A stretch of DNA of 64,000 bases from NCBI GenBank assembly GCA_020252485.1, contig JADCCX010000097.1, positions 20,711 through 84,710 on the forward strand, in the 5' to 3' direction. The position numbers and the translations under genes are program-made. The stretch is from Methylocystis sp. (GTDB lineage Bacteria > Pseudomonadota > Alphaproteobacteria > Rhizobiales > Beijerinckiaceae). Positions 8,329-17,558 of the stretch are shown piece after piece (the first letter of the stretch is position 1; each line of letters opens with the position of its first letter). The notes under the pieces are model-generated. The model worked only from the letters and a program-made list of their open reading frames with translations, was not told where the DNA came from and searched no databases.

Positions 8329-9786
8329 TCAGACCCCAATCGGCATGTGTTTCGCTGATCGTTCGATCGCGCGCGGCGCGACGATTTCCTTCCATGTCGA
8401 CAGGGCCTTGCTGACGGCGGGAAAGGCGGGGCGCGCGACGTTCCGGCCGCGGCCCGGCCGCGGTCCGTTCATTCCATCGGCGCTCCAGACAACCTCGCCC
8501 CGCGAGAGCGTGAAGCGGGGCAGCCCTGCCACCTCGAAACCTTCGAATACGTTGTAGTCGATGATGGATTTCTGGTTGGATGCCGATATCGTCTTCGTGG
8601 CCTTTGGATCCCACACCACGATGTCTGCGTCGGCCCCCGGAAGGATGGCGCCCTTGCGCGGGTAGATGTTGAGGATCTGGGCGATGTTGGTCGACGTCAC
8701 CGCGACGAACTCGTTAGGCGTGAGGCGGCCGGGCGTGACCCCATAGGTCCAAAGCAGCGACATGCGGTCCTCGAGGCCACCGGTGCCGTTGGGGATCTTC
8801 GTGAAGTCGTCCCGGCCGAACTGCTTCTGGCGTGTCGTGAAGGCGCAGTGATCCGTGGCCACCACATGCAACGAGCCTGCGGCAAGACCAGCCCAGAGGC
8901 TATCCTGATGATTCTTGTTTCGGAATGGCGGCGACATGACCCTCTGGGCCGCATGGTTCCAGTCGGGATGCGCGTAGACCGTGTCGTCGAGCAGCAGATG
9001 CTGGATCAGCGGCTCGCCATAGACCCGCATCCCCTTCTGGCGCGCGCGGCGGATCGCCTCATGGGCCTGTTCAGAGGAGGTATGAACGATGTAGACCGGC
9101 ACACCTGCCGCGTCCGCCACCATGATGGCCCGATTGGTGGCCTCGCCCTCGACTTCCGGTGGCCGGGAATAGGAATGCGCCTCTGGGCCGCGGACGCCTT
9201 TTTCAAGGAAATTCTGCTGGAGCGCGGCGATGATGTCGCCGTTCTCCGCATGGACCAGCGGCAAGGCGCCGAGGGCTGCGCAGCGCTGGAAAGACGCGAA
9301 CATCTCATCGTCATTGACCATCAGGGCGCCCTTGTAGGCCATGAAATGCTTGAAGCTGTTGACGCCCCTGCCGACGACCTGCTCCATCTCTTCGAAGTGG
9401 CGCTTGGACCAGCCGGTGACGCACATATGGAAGGAATAGTCGCAGAGCGACTGACGGCTTGCACGAGCTTCCCATGCATCGAGCGCCTTGATCATGCCGC
9501 CGGTGTCGGGGATGACGAAATCGACGATCAGGGTCGTGCCGCCGGAGATCGCGGCGTGGGTGCCGCTCTCCCAGGTTTCGGCCGTCGTGGTGCCCATGAA
9601 GGGCATCTCGAGATGGGTGTGCGGATCGATCCCGCCGGGCATCACATAAGCGTCCTGGGCATCGACAACCTTGTCCCCGGAGAGTTCAGGCCCGATTTGC
9701 GCGATGGTCTCACCAATGATGAGCACGTCCGCCTTGTAGGTGCGATCCGCGGCCACGATCGTTCCGCCCTTAATGACTGTCGACAT
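8329..9786 (-). CDS. hydA: Dihydropyrimidinase / D-hydantoinase
   Basis: 485 residues, standard for cyclic amidohydrolases. Binuclear metal site ligands: H56 and H58 (GGIDPHTHLEMPF), the carboxylated lysine K152 (SFKHFMAYKGA), His near 183 (LVHAENGD), His near 239 (VYIVHTSS), Asp near 315 (VATDHCAF). It opens 5- or 6-membered cyclic ureides (hydantoins, dihydropyrimidines) to N-carbamoyl acids in the cytoplasm. RBS AAAGGAG ahead of ATG 9786. It lies downstream of the transporter and oxidoreductase and upstream of the imidase-like gene, all on one strand. The N-carbamoylase-type enzyme at 15979-17268 is the expected next step. Confidence 0.92.
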   Translation of the reverse strand: MSTVIKGGTIVAADRTYKADVLIIGETIAQIGPELSGDKVVDAQDAYVMPGGIDPHTHLEMPFMGTTTAETWESGTHAAISGGTTLIVDFVIPDTGGMIKALDAWEARASRQSLCDYSFHMCVTGWSKRHFEEMEQVVGRGVNSFKHFMAYKGALMVNDDEMFASFQRCAALGALPLVHAENGDIIAALQQNFLEKGVRGPEAHSYSRPPEVEGEATNRAIMVADAAGVPVYIVHTSSEQAHEAIRRARQKGMRVYGEPLIQHLLLDDTVYAHPDWNHAAQRVMSPPFRNKNHQDSLWAGLAAGSLHVVATDHCAFTTRQKQFGRDDFTKIPNGTGGLEDRMSLLWTYGVTPGRLTPNEFVAVTSTNIAQILNIYPRKGAILPGADADIVVWDPKATKTISASNQKSIIDYNVFEGFEVAGLPRFTLSRGEVVWSADGMNGPRPGRGRNVARPAFPAVSKALSTWKEIVAPRAIERSAKHMPIGV

Positions 9787-10020
9787 CTTGCTGAGGCTCC
9801 TTTGCTTGAAGGTCTTCTTTGCGGTCAGTCCGGAACGGCGCGCCGTTGCGCATTGCGATCGGACGGCAGGCGCCAGGCTCCCGATTCATGACAAAACCGA
9901 TGGTCGTGTTCCGTCACCGCTAGCCTTGCTCCGGCAGTTCAGTCCCATACTGGGGTCGCGCTTCGTGATTTTCCTCATTCCGAGGCGCCACCGTTCGTCG
10001 GCATGTGTTCAACAGTACAA

Positions 10021-11037
10021 TCATCGGCGTCCCGATGCTGGCCCCGCGGGCGCAAACTCGCCGCTGATGTCGAGCAGCAGCTTGCCGCTGATCGTGCGCG
10101 ACGCCAGTGCGGCGAACATCGCATCCGCCTCGGCCATCGGAAAAATGCGCTCGATCGGGACTTGCAGCGACCCGTTGACGATGTCCGTCACCACCGCATC
10201 GACGCAGGCCATCCACGCAGGCGAGCGATAATCGAGGTGGCCGAGATGCATTCGGCCGAAGGTTAGTGATTTCGCAACCAGGCGCTCCCAGAGGTTCGGC
10301 CAAGGCTTGCCTTCCGCTTCTCCGTAGCTCACGACGTGGCCCAGCCGACGGATCGTGTCGAAGCTGCGGTCGAGGGTCGAGGCGCCTACCGAGTCGATCA
10401 CCTTGTCTACGCCTCGGCCCGCCGTGAAGCGCATCACCTCGGCGACGAAGTCGTGCTCCTCGCGGTTGATCACGAGATCTGCGCCATAGGCGAGCGCCCG
10501 AGACTCCTTCCCGCGTGTCCCGACGGTTCCAATGACCGTTGCTCCCGCCTTCTTGGCGAACTGGGTGAGGTAGAGCCCGACACCACCTCCGATGGCATGG
10601 ATCAGGACGACGTCGCCCTTCTGAGTGTTCGTCATCGTATGCAGGAGGTTCCAGGCCGTCGTCGCCTGGATGTAGGCGGCGGCGCCCGTATCGTAACCGA
10701 TCGAGGCGGGTAGCCTGATCAGGCGCTCCTCCGGAACGGCGCAGTACTCCGCGAATGCTCCGGCATTTTCGGAGAAGGCCGCGACTCGGTCGCCAGGAGC
10801 AAAGGCCGTCACCCCTTGGCCGACTTGCACGATCTCGCCGGCCATCTCCAGGCCGGCCACGAGAGGATAGCCCTTTGGGTGCGGATAAGTGCCGCTGCGC
10901 ATCATCATGTCAGCGAAGTTGAGCCCCGCGCAAGCAACGCGGACCAGAACCTCCCCGGTCTGCACGCTGGGCACGGCGATCTCGCGCAACATGTCGGGAT
11001 CAAGCCGTCCGGGCTCCTGGAACACGATGGCTTTCAT
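10021..11037 (-). CDS. NADPH:quinone oxidoreductase-type dehydrogenase (zinc-free MDR)
   Basis: 338 residues, medium-chain dehydrogenase/reductase superfamily. GroES-like domain about 1-120 (CAGLNFADMMMRSG; no catalytic-zinc cysteine/histidine set), then a Rossmann domain with IHAIGGGVGLYLTQFAKKAG at about 149-168 for NADPH. Such enzymes reduce quinones or enone double bonds. RBS AGGGAGC before ATG 11037. It follows the ABC transporter genes by 45 bases, so it is probably in the same transcript. Its role in ring catabolism is not evident; it may reduce an unsaturated ring before hydrolysis. Confidence 0.85.
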   Translation of the reverse strand: MKAIVFQEPGRLDPDMLREIAVPSVQTGEVLVRVACAGLNFADMMMRSGTYPHPKGYPLVAGLEMAGEIVQVGQGVTAFAPGDRVAAFSENAGAFAEYCAVPEERLIRLPASIGYDTGAAAYIQATTAWNLLHTMTNTQKGDVVLIHAIGGGVGLYLTQFAKKAGATVIGTVGTRGKESRALAYGADLVINREEHDFVAEVMRFTAGRGVDKVIDSVGASTLDRSFDTIRRLGHVVSYGEAEGKPWPNLWERLVAKSLTFGRMHLGHLDYRSPAWMACVDAVVTDIVNGSLQVPIERIFPMAEADAMFAALASRTISGKLLLDISGEFAPAGPASGRR

Positions 11038-11082
11038 GGGGAAGCTCCCTGTTGCATGGTCTGCCGGCAGATGAGGGTTATC

Positions 11083-11820
11083 TCAGTCCGAGCGATGCCG
11101 GCCGAGATAGGCGTCAAGAACACGATCGTCGTGGGCAAGTTCGCGAGAAGGACCCGAGAACATCGTTCGCCCGTTCTCCATCACGTAGGTCCGGCTGGTG
11201 ACCTGAAGCGCGTAGCTCGCCATCTGCTCGACGAGCAGGATCGACAGGCCGCGTGCATTGAGTCCCGCGAGGATGGGGAAGAGCATGTCGAGGATCTTCG
11301 GCGCGAGACCGAGCGAAAGCTCGTCCACGATGAGCAACCGCGGTTTTGACAGCAGCCCGCGCGCAATCGCCAGCATCTGCTGCTCTCCGCCGGAAAGCGA
11401 ACCTCCGAGTTGACCGATCCGCTCCCTTAGCCGCGGGAACAGTTCAAGCACCTCATCCATGTCTTGGCCGACGCTCTGATCATTGCGCATCACGCGGCTG
11501 TACGCCCCGAGCAGCAGGTTCTCCCGCACGGTCTGGTCGCCGAAGATCATGCGCCCCTCAGGCACCATGGCGACACCCAAATGTACCATCGCGTGGCCGC
11601 GCCTGCCGGTCACGTCCGCTCCGTCGAAACGCACCTTGCCGCCCGCCGGCCTCAGAACACCGGCGATTGCACGCATTGTCGAGCTTTTCCCGGCCCCATT
11701 CGACCCAATCACGCCCACAAACTCTCCGGGCATAACTGAAAGCGTGGCATCGGTCACGGCCTCGATGGCACCGTAGCGGACCTGGAGCCCCTCTATCGAA
11801 AGCAGCGGAGAAGTCGTCAC
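11083..11820 (-). CDS. livF: Branched-chain-type ABC transporter ATP-binding protein (LivF-like)
   Basis: 245 residues. Walker A GSNGAGKSS near 39-47, signature LSGGEQQ, Walker B LLIVDELSLGLAP, and the LivF hallmark LLVEQ near the end. It powers uptake together with the fused permease-ATPase. The ATG overlaps the stop of the upstream gene by four bases. The LivF name reflects family only; substrates of such hydantoin-linked Liv systems are often amides, ureides or their acids rather than leucine. Confidence 0.92.
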   Translation of the reverse strand: MTTSPLLSIEGLQVRYGAIEAVTDATLSVMPGEFVGVIGSNGAGKSSTMRAIAGVLRPAGGKVRFDGADVTGRRGHAMVHLGVAMVPEGRMIFGDQTVRENLLLGAYSRVMRNDQSVGQDMDEVLELFPRLRERIGQLGGSLSGGEQQMLAIARGLLSKPRLLIVDELSLGLAPKILDMLFPILAGLNARGLSILLVEQMASYALQVTSRTYVMENGRTMFSGPSRELAHDDRVLDAYLGRHRSD

Positions 11821-13673
11821 TGCACGGTCTCCTGATGTGGCGTCGGCTTCGCTGCATGGCCGAAATAGGCCTCGATGACGCGGGGATTCTCCCGTATCTC
11901 GCCCGGACGGCCGGATGCGATGACCTGACCGTAATCCAGCACTGTGACATGGTCGGACACAGCCATGATCATGTCGACGTGATGCTCAACGAGCAGGATG
12001 GTCAGATTCCGCTTGGCGAGGACCTGGATCAGACGCACCAGATCCTCGATCTCGCCATGCGTCAGTCCGGCGGCTGGCTCATCCAGGAGGAGCAGTCGCG
12101 GACGCAAGGCCAAGGCGCGGGCGATCTCAAGCCTGCGCTGATGCCCGAAGGGCAGCGAGGAGGCAGCGACATCGGCGAATTCTGTGAGGCCGACGAAATC
12201 AAGAAGCGCCTTCGCCTGCGCTCGTGCCTGCGCCTCCTGCCGCCGCGCCGCAGGCGTGCGAGCGGCCGCCGCGAGAATCCCGCAACTGAAGCTGCCATGG
12301 AACCCGACCATAACATTCTCGAGAGCGCTCATCGCCCCGAATAGCTCGGTGTTCTGGAATGTCCGCGCAACACCCGCCGCAGCCATGTCCGTGGACGCGA
12401 CACCCGTAACGTCGTGGCCCGCGAGGCGGATCGTCCCGGCGCTGGGGCGATAAAAGCCCGAAATCATATTGATGACGCTCGATTTGCCGGCGCCGTTGGG
12501 GCCAATCAGGGCATGGACGCTTCCGGTCGTTGCAACGAGATCGACTGAATCGACGGCCACAAGCCCGCCGAAGCGCAGCGTCAACCCCTCGAGTCGCAAC
12601 GTCTCTGTCTGGCCGGCAGCGGGTGGCCGCACCACTCCTTCGAGATCCGGCGTCCAATGGGGCCAGTCAGAACTCGCTGGCGTGCGCCCGCTGCTCTGGC
12701 GCTGGACAAGCCAGCCCTCGATCGAGCCGACGACGCCTTTGGGCATCGCGAACAGCACCACAAGCAGCATCAACCCGTAGAAAAAGGTCTGCCACTGCTC
12801 AAATGCCTGCAGCAGCACGGATGAATAGAACACCGTCACGGTTCCAACCAGAGGGCCAAGAAGCGTCCCCGCGCCACCAAGAATGGCCATCAGCAGAAAC
12901 TCGACCGACTGCGTGAAGCGGAAGCTCTCGTAATTCACGAACAGCGCGAGGTTGGTGAAGAGCGCGCCCGCGAGGCCTGCAAAACCTGCAGAAATCATGA
13001 ACGCGATGGTCCTCGTGCGGATGATCGAGATTCCCAGCGCCCGCGCCGCGTTCTCGCTCATCGCGCTGGCTCGCATAGCCCTTCCGAGATACGAGCGCAG
13101 GATCGTGTACTGGAGCAGGAAGGATAGGACGAGACAGAACAGCACGACGTAGTACAAGGCGTACCATGCGTTCGGTCGAAGCGTGAGCGGAAGCCCAAGG
13201 AACTCGCCGCGGGGTATGCTCGACAGTCCCGATGCGCCCCCCGTCACCGGCACCCACTCCCGCAGCACGTTCACGAACACGAGCCCGAAAGCCACCGTGA
13301 TCACGGCTAGAAACACGCCGCGAACGCGGACCGAAGGATAGGCAAGGACGGCTCCCATAGCGGCAGTGAGGGCCACCGACCCGATCACCCCGGGCACGAA
13401 GCCCACGCCCGCCCTCAGGGCAAGCAAAGCCGCCACATGCGCGCCGAAGCCGTAGAGCGCTGCATGCCCAAGGGAAACCAGGCCGGCGGCGCCGACCAGG
13501 ATGTTCAGGCCGATAACCACAATCGCGAAGATCATGATGCGGGTGTAAATCCGCAGGTCGAAACTCGTCGGGAAACGGCTGTCGAAGATGGTGCCGTACC
13601 AGGGAAGGACGCACATTCCTGCCACGAGCAGGATCAGGATGCCGGCGACGGTTCTACGAAAAGTGTCGGTCAT
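11817..13673 (-). CDS. Fused ABC permease (LivM-like) and ATPase (LivG-like)
   Basis: 618 residues in one chain. About 1-320 is a LivM-type permease with multiple membrane helices (for example ILILLVAGMCVLPWYG at the N-terminus). After a soluble linker (about 320-355) comes a LivG-type ATPase with Walker A GPNGAGKSS, signature-region LPFGHQRRLEIARAL, Walker B LLLLDEPAAGL and the LLVEHH switch. In E. coli these are separate proteins. No in-frame stop or internal ribosome site separates them here, so the fusion looks genuine. Four-base overlaps link it to LivH upstream and LivF downstream. Confidence 0.92.
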   Translation of the reverse strand: MTDTFRRTVAGILILLVAGMCVLPWYGTIFDSRFPTSFDLRIYTRIMIFAIVVIGLNILVGAAGLVSLGHAALYGFGAHVAALLALRAGVGFVPGVIGSVALTAAMGAVLAYPSVRVRGVFLAVITVAFGLVFVNVLREWVPVTGGASGLSSIPRGEFLGLPLTLRPNAWYALYYVVLFCLVLSFLLQYTILRSYLGRAMRASAMSENAARALGISIIRTRTIAFMISAGFAGLAGALFTNLALFVNYESFRFTQSVEFLLMAILGGAGTLLGPLVGTVTVFYSSVLLQAFEQWQTFFYGLMLLVVLFAMPKGVVGSIEGWLVQRQSSGRTPASSDWPHWTPDLEGVVRPPAAGQTETLRLEGLTLRFGGLVAVDSVDLVATTGSVHALIGPNGAGKSSVINMISGFYRPSAGTIRLAGHDVTGVASTDMAAAGVARTFQNTELFGAMSALENVMVGFHGSFSCGILAAAARTPAARRQEAQARAQAKALLDFVGLTEFADVAASSLPFGHQRRLEIARALALRPRLLLLDEPAAGLTHGEIEDLVRLIQVLAKRNLTILLVEHHVDMIMAVSDHVTVLDYGQVIASGRPGEIRENPRVIEAYFGHAAKPTPHQETVQ

Positions 13674-14545
13674 ACCTTAGCCACTTCCTTACGCGCGAAT
13701 ATCCCCTGCGGAAACGCCAGGAGGACAAGGATCATGATGCTGAATCCGACGGCGTCGCGGGCCGAAGTTGAAAAATATCCTTCGATGAAGCGCTCCACCA
13801 CACCAAAGACCAGCGCAACGATCACGACGCCCGCAGGGTTTGTTATTCCAGCGATGATGGCGACCATGAAGGCCTTCAGGCCGAAGGCCAGGCCGATGGT
13901 CGTGGAGGCCTGGATGACCGGTGCCACAAGGAAGCCGGCGAGCGCACCAAGGCCGCCAGCGACCGCGAAGACGTAGAGGGTGACCCGATCCGCATCGATT
14001 CCCATCAATTCGGCTGCGGTACGGTTGGCTGCCACGGCGCGGATGGCCCGACCGAGATGGGTGCGGCTCTGGAACAGGTAAAGCGCCAGAGTGGTCAGCA
14101 CAGCAACTGCCGGAAGAAGGAGTTCCTGCGGAAAGATTCCTGCACCGCCAATGCGAAGCGGTTCATCCATCAAGGGCGAAGGCAGGGGGCGGGCCGCTGA
14201 GCCGAGCAGTGCCGTTGAAGCGCCGACGATCATGACGCCGATCGCGACTGTGGTCAGCATCCAGCCCACGGAATTGGGCTCACGGTTAAAGGGCCGAATG
14301 AGGAAGCGCTCGATGAGAGCGCCGGCGATAGTCGCGATCAGGATGGCCAACACTGCGCTCACCCAGACCGGAAGCCCGAGGCCGAGGAACACCACCGTTC
14401 CCATGCCGCCGACCATGAAGATGTCACCGTGATTAAAGTTGGCGGCGCGCGCCACGCTCCACATCATGGAGAAACCGAGAGCCAGCAACGCATAGACGCC
14501 GCCGATTGACAGGCCGGACAAGAAATACTGGATGCTCGCGCCCAT
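13670..14545 (-). CDS. livH: Branched-chain-type ABC transporter permease (LivH-like)
   Basis: 291 residues, all-helical inner-membrane permease with the LivH features GGVYALLALGFSMMWSV at the N-terminus and NRTAAELMGID in the cytoplasmic coupling loop. RBS GGAGGAGC ahead of ATG 14545; the stop overlaps the fused permease-ATPase start by four bases. It forms the translocation pathway with the LivM half of that fusion. A strong hairpin separates it from the upstream binding-protein gene. Confidence 0.92.
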   Translation of the reverse strand: MGASIQYFLSGLSIGGVYALLALGFSMMWSVARAANFNHGDIFMVGGMGTVVFLGLGLPVWVSAVLAILIATIAGALIERFLIRPFNREPNSVGWMLTTVAIGVMIVGASTALLGSAARPLPSPLMDEPLRIGGAGIFPQELLLPAVAVLTTLALYLFQSRTHLGRAIRAVAANRTAAELMGIDADRVTLYVFAVAGGLGALAGFLVAPVIQASTTIGLAFGLKAFMVAIIAGITNPAGVVIVALVFGVVERFIEGYFSTSARDAVGFSIMILVLLAFPQGIFARKEVAKV

Positions 14546-14604
14546 GCGCCTATGCTCCTCCGGTTACGCGCCCCGGCATGGCCTCGGGCGTGATCGACAT
14601 GTCC

Positions 14605-14643
14605 GTCTCCGGCCCGCGCGCAGTGAGCGCGCGGGCCGGAGAC
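14605..14643 (-). promoter_or_regulatory. 17-bp perfect intercistronic hairpin after the binding-protein gene
   Basis: The arms 14605-14621 (GTCTCCGGCCCGCGCGC) and 14627-14643 are perfectly complementary around the loop AGTGA. It begins six bases after the substrate-binding protein stop and lies before livH. No T-run follows on the minus strand, so it is not a standard intrinsic terminator. Hairpins at this place in importer operons commonly protect the binding-protein mRNA and lower downstream expression. Confidence 0.7.
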
Positions 14644-14649
14644 CGCGCT

Positions 14650-15861
14650 TCATTTCTTTGCGGCGTAGGGACTGTCCTCGACGGGGATCACCATGCCGTC
14701 GTGGAAAACGAACATCCGGTACATCTCCGCGCGGAGAGCGTCGTGGTTCTGTGGCGAAAAGGCCGGATTGTAGTCGGTGATGAGGCCCCGGAATTGGACC
14801 TTGTAGAGTGCGTCCCGCAGCTTCGTACGATCAAACGAGCCCGCCAGAGTGATGGCTCGCGCGATGATGTTGGTCACATCGTAGGCAGAGGCGGTACCGG
14901 AATGAAGCAGCAGATCCTTCGGTCCCGTGACCTCCCTGTTGTTCGCCATAATGGTGTTCAGCACGCGTTGCGCATTCGGGTCCAACTTGCCCCAGAACGA
15001 GAAGGTGCCCATCACGCGCACCCCGTTGGCCAGCGGTCCAGCGGTCGAACTCAGCTGCGCGCCAATTCCGAGCGCCGAAACAATCGTCGGCCGGTAGTTC
15101 AGGCGCTCCATCGAGCGCAGAAGGGCGTCGGTCTCTGCATCGAGGCCATAATAAACGATCGACTCGGCGCCCGCCGTCCGCAGTCGGATCAGTTGGGCGG
15201 TCATGTCGGTGTCGCCGACGTTGAAAGTCTCCGTACCAACGAGGGTAAGGTTAGCATTCTTGGCCGCATTTTGCACGAAGGGCGCGGCGCCCTGGCCCCA
15301 TGCGCTGGCCTCGTGCATGAAGGCGACCTTGCGAGCTGGGGAGAGTTTGAGGGCGTTGTCGATCAAGAACGGAGCGACGAGGCCGTCATTGAGCCCGACG
15401 CGGAACATCCACTTGTTTGCGCGGCCCTCGTGATCGAGAACACGGACGCCGGCCGAAACCACTCCGATCCACGGCAACCCCATGTCGTGCAGCGGCTGGC
15501 GCAGGGCGATCGCACTGGGCGTGCGAGCACCGCCGATCATGACGATGCAGTTGTCCTGCTCGCCGATGCGCATGGCATTGTCGACAGCCCGGGGCGGCTC
15601 ACCCCCGTCGTCATAGACGCGGAGCCTCAGCTGCTGGCCGAGCACACCGCCGGCGCCGTTGATTTCAGCCAAGGCGGTCTCGACGCCGTACCGGATTTGG
15701 CGTCCCAGATGGGCGAGAGCGCCCGTCAATTCCCATGAGGCGCCAATACACGGTTGGGCCTGTTGGGCAGCCGCAGGGATTGCGGTGACGCTGATTGCGG
15801 CCAGGACCGCCGAGGCCAAGCTTCCCCGAAGGGCAAGCTTGCGTAGGAAACCTGTTCTCAT
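14650..15861 (-). CDS. ABC transporter substrate-binding protein (Leu/Ile/Val-binding family)
   Basis: 403 residues. Sec signal peptide at 1-34 (basic MRTGFLRKLALR, hydrophobic core, cleavage near AAAQQ). The mature part is a type 1 periplasmic-binding fold (Peripla_BP_6): an early GASWELTGALAHLG and a central KVAFMHEASAWGQG segment. It captures the substrate in the periplasm for the Liv-type permeases downstream. RBS GGAGAAG before ATG 15861. Its position between a carbamoylase-type hydrolase and the hydantoinase suggests a hydantoin, imide or related ligand. Confidence 0.92.
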   Translation of the reverse strand: MRTGFLRKLALRGSLASAVLAAISVTAIPAAAQQAQPCIGASWELTGALAHLGRQIRYGVETALAEINGAGGVLGQQLRLRVYDDGGEPPRAVDNAMRIGEQDNCIVMIGGARTPSAIALRQPLHDMGLPWIGVVSAGVRVLDHEGRANKWMFRVGLNDGLVAPFLIDNALKLSPARKVAFMHEASAWGQGAAPFVQNAAKNANLTLVGTETFNVGDTDMTAQLIRLRTAGAESIVYYGLDAETDALLRSMERLNYRPTIVSALGIGAQLSSTAGPLANGVRVMGTFSFWGKLDPNAQRVLNTIMANNREVTGPKDLLLHSGTASAYDVTNIIARAITLAGSFDRTKLRDALYKVQFRGLITDYNPAFSPQNHDALRAEMYRMFVFHDGMVIPVEDSPYAAKK

Positions 15862-15978
15862 GACATCTTCTCCATTCAGGATGCGCGTTGCTTAATGTCC
15901 CGCGATAGTTCCCTGCGGGTAGGGTAACGGTCGAGCTGGACCGAAATCTTGTGCACGGGGAGAGGGCGCATCAGCATT

Positions 15979-17268
15979 TCACGCCTCTCCGTACGCGAGT
16001 TCGTAGAGCGTCCCGGCAAGAACCTGAATGCCGGCGACAATATCCTCTACGCTGGAGAATTCCTCCGGCGTGTGGCTGCGCCCATCGCGCGAACGGATGA
16101 ACACCATTCCAACCGGGCAGAGGGCTGCGATCTGCTGCGAGTCATGACCAGCGCCACTGGCCAGGCTCATGACGGGAATATTTTCCCGGACAGCCGCGCG
16201 AGCCATCGCTGCCGAAACGGCTGGCGCGCATGGCGTCGCCTTATGGTCGAGAAGAACGCGCGTCTCGGCCTGCAGCCCCCGCCTCGTGGCAACTTCGGCC
16301 ACGATCTCTTGGTGGATCCGCTGCATCTGGTCAGCAATTGTCTGGTCGGGATGCCTCGAGTCGATGGTGAAGGTCACCTTGCCCGGCACCACGGCAGGAA
16401 GATTTGGCACCGTCACGCAGCGCCCAACGGTCGTCACCGCAGGACGTCCCATGCGATGTGCGTGATCGACCACGCGCCCGGCGATCTCGGCGAACCCCTG
16501 CATCGGATCACGACGCAGATCCATCGGGAAGGCACCGGCGTGGTTCTGCTCGCCCGAAAGCGTCACCTCCGTATGGCGGATTCCAGTGATCCCTGTGACG
16601 ATGCCGACGGGCAGACCTGCATGCTCGAGGATCGGTCCCTGCTCAATGTGCAGTTCGACGAAGGCCGCAAGGTCATTGCGTCTCGCCGCAGGGGCGAGCG
16701 CAGGATCGAATCCAACCTCGCGCATGGCCTCGGCGATCGGGACGCCGTTCCGATCGACGACGCGGTCAACGTCACCCGAGGCGATGCGCCCGGTTACAGC
16801 GCGCGAGCCCCAGAATCCGGCGGTTGGAAAGCGGCTGCCTTCCTCTTCGCAGAGCGACACCACCTCGATCGGACGGAGCGGAGGCCCGAAGCGACGCAGC
16901 AACGCGCCGGTGGCGACAAGCGCGGCGATGATGCCAAGGGCGCCGTCATAACGGCCGCCCGGGCATTGGCTGTCTTGATGGGATCCGGAGGCGATCGCGC
17001 GCTGATCCGTGGCGCGTCCGTTCACTCGTCCCCAAAGATTGCCGACTGAATCCTCGCGGACGAGGAGGCCGGCATCCGCAAACCACGCCTTAAGGAGAGT
17101 ATTCGCCTCGACCCACTCAGGCGAGTACGCCGTGCGCGAAACGCCGGTATCGCCGCTGCGCCCGATCATCCCCAGCCTGACGATCATGCGCTCAACGGCA
17201 GCCCCGTCGATGTTGAGGCCGAGCGAAGCGCGGTTATGACCGATCGCGGGGTCCTCTACAGCAGCCAC
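15979..17268 (-). CDS. M20-family N-carbamoylase / allantoate amidohydrolase-type hydrolase
   Basis: Zn-dependent amidase of the hydantoinase/carbamoylase family. Motifs: SGSHQDSQCPGGRYDGALG (metal ligands His and Asp), CEEEGSRFP (catalytic/bridging Glu), ELHIEQGPILE and late SLASGAGHDSQ. It cleaves N-carbamoyl amino acids or relatives (beta-ureidopropionate, allantoate) to the amino acid, CO2 and ammonia. The frame is open back to 17361, but GTG 17268 preceded by GAGGTGAGG fits best, giving about 429 residues; an ATG start at 17361 would add 31 unlikely residues. It is the expected partner of the hydantoinase and probably the first gene of the minus-strand operon. Confidence 0.88.
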   Translation of the reverse strand: MAAVEDPAIGHNRASLGLNIDGAAVERMIVRLGMIGRSGDTGVSRTAYSPEWVEANTLLKAWFADAGLLVREDSVGNLWGRVNGRATDQRAIASGSHQDSQCPGGRYDGALGIIAALVATGALLRRFGPPLRPIEVVSLCEEEGSRFPTAGFWGSRAVTGRIASGDVDRVVDRNGVPIAEAMREVGFDPALAPAARRNDLAAFVELHIEQGPILEHAGLPVGIVTGITGIRHTEVTLSGEQNHAGAFPMDLRRDPMQGFAEIAGRVVDHAHRMGRPAVTTVGRCVTVPNLPAVVPGKVTFTIDSRHPDQTIADQMQRIHQEIVAEVATRRGLQAETRVLLDHKATPCAPAVSAAMARAAVRENIPVMSLASGAGHDSQQIAALCPVGMVFIRSRDGRSHTPEEFSSVEDIVAGIQVLAGTLYELAYGEA

Positions 17269-17558
17269 GGCCCTCACCTCTGCCAGACCCGCGAGGAGCC
17301 ATCTTCCTAGGGCAAGGTCGCGGGAAATTAATGATTGTGGACTCAGAATGCACCATATCAAGCGAAATACAAGGGCAAACTGGACACCCTAAATCTTTTG
17401 CCTAAAACTTGGACGCGCTGCCTTGCAATCCATCATTCATGGGGCGGGTTTGTGAATTCGTAAGGTCGATAGCAGATGGCGCGAAGGTGCTTTTCACGCC
17501 AGGGCTTATGCATTATGGATGCATTAGACATAGAAAATTTCCACGCTTGGAGGCTTTG

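Noticed and set aside
17409..17558. 50-residue N-terminal extension of HyuA
   Set aside because: No ribosome site at 17409, and family similarity begins at MKVIGVDVGG with TTGGAGG upstream.
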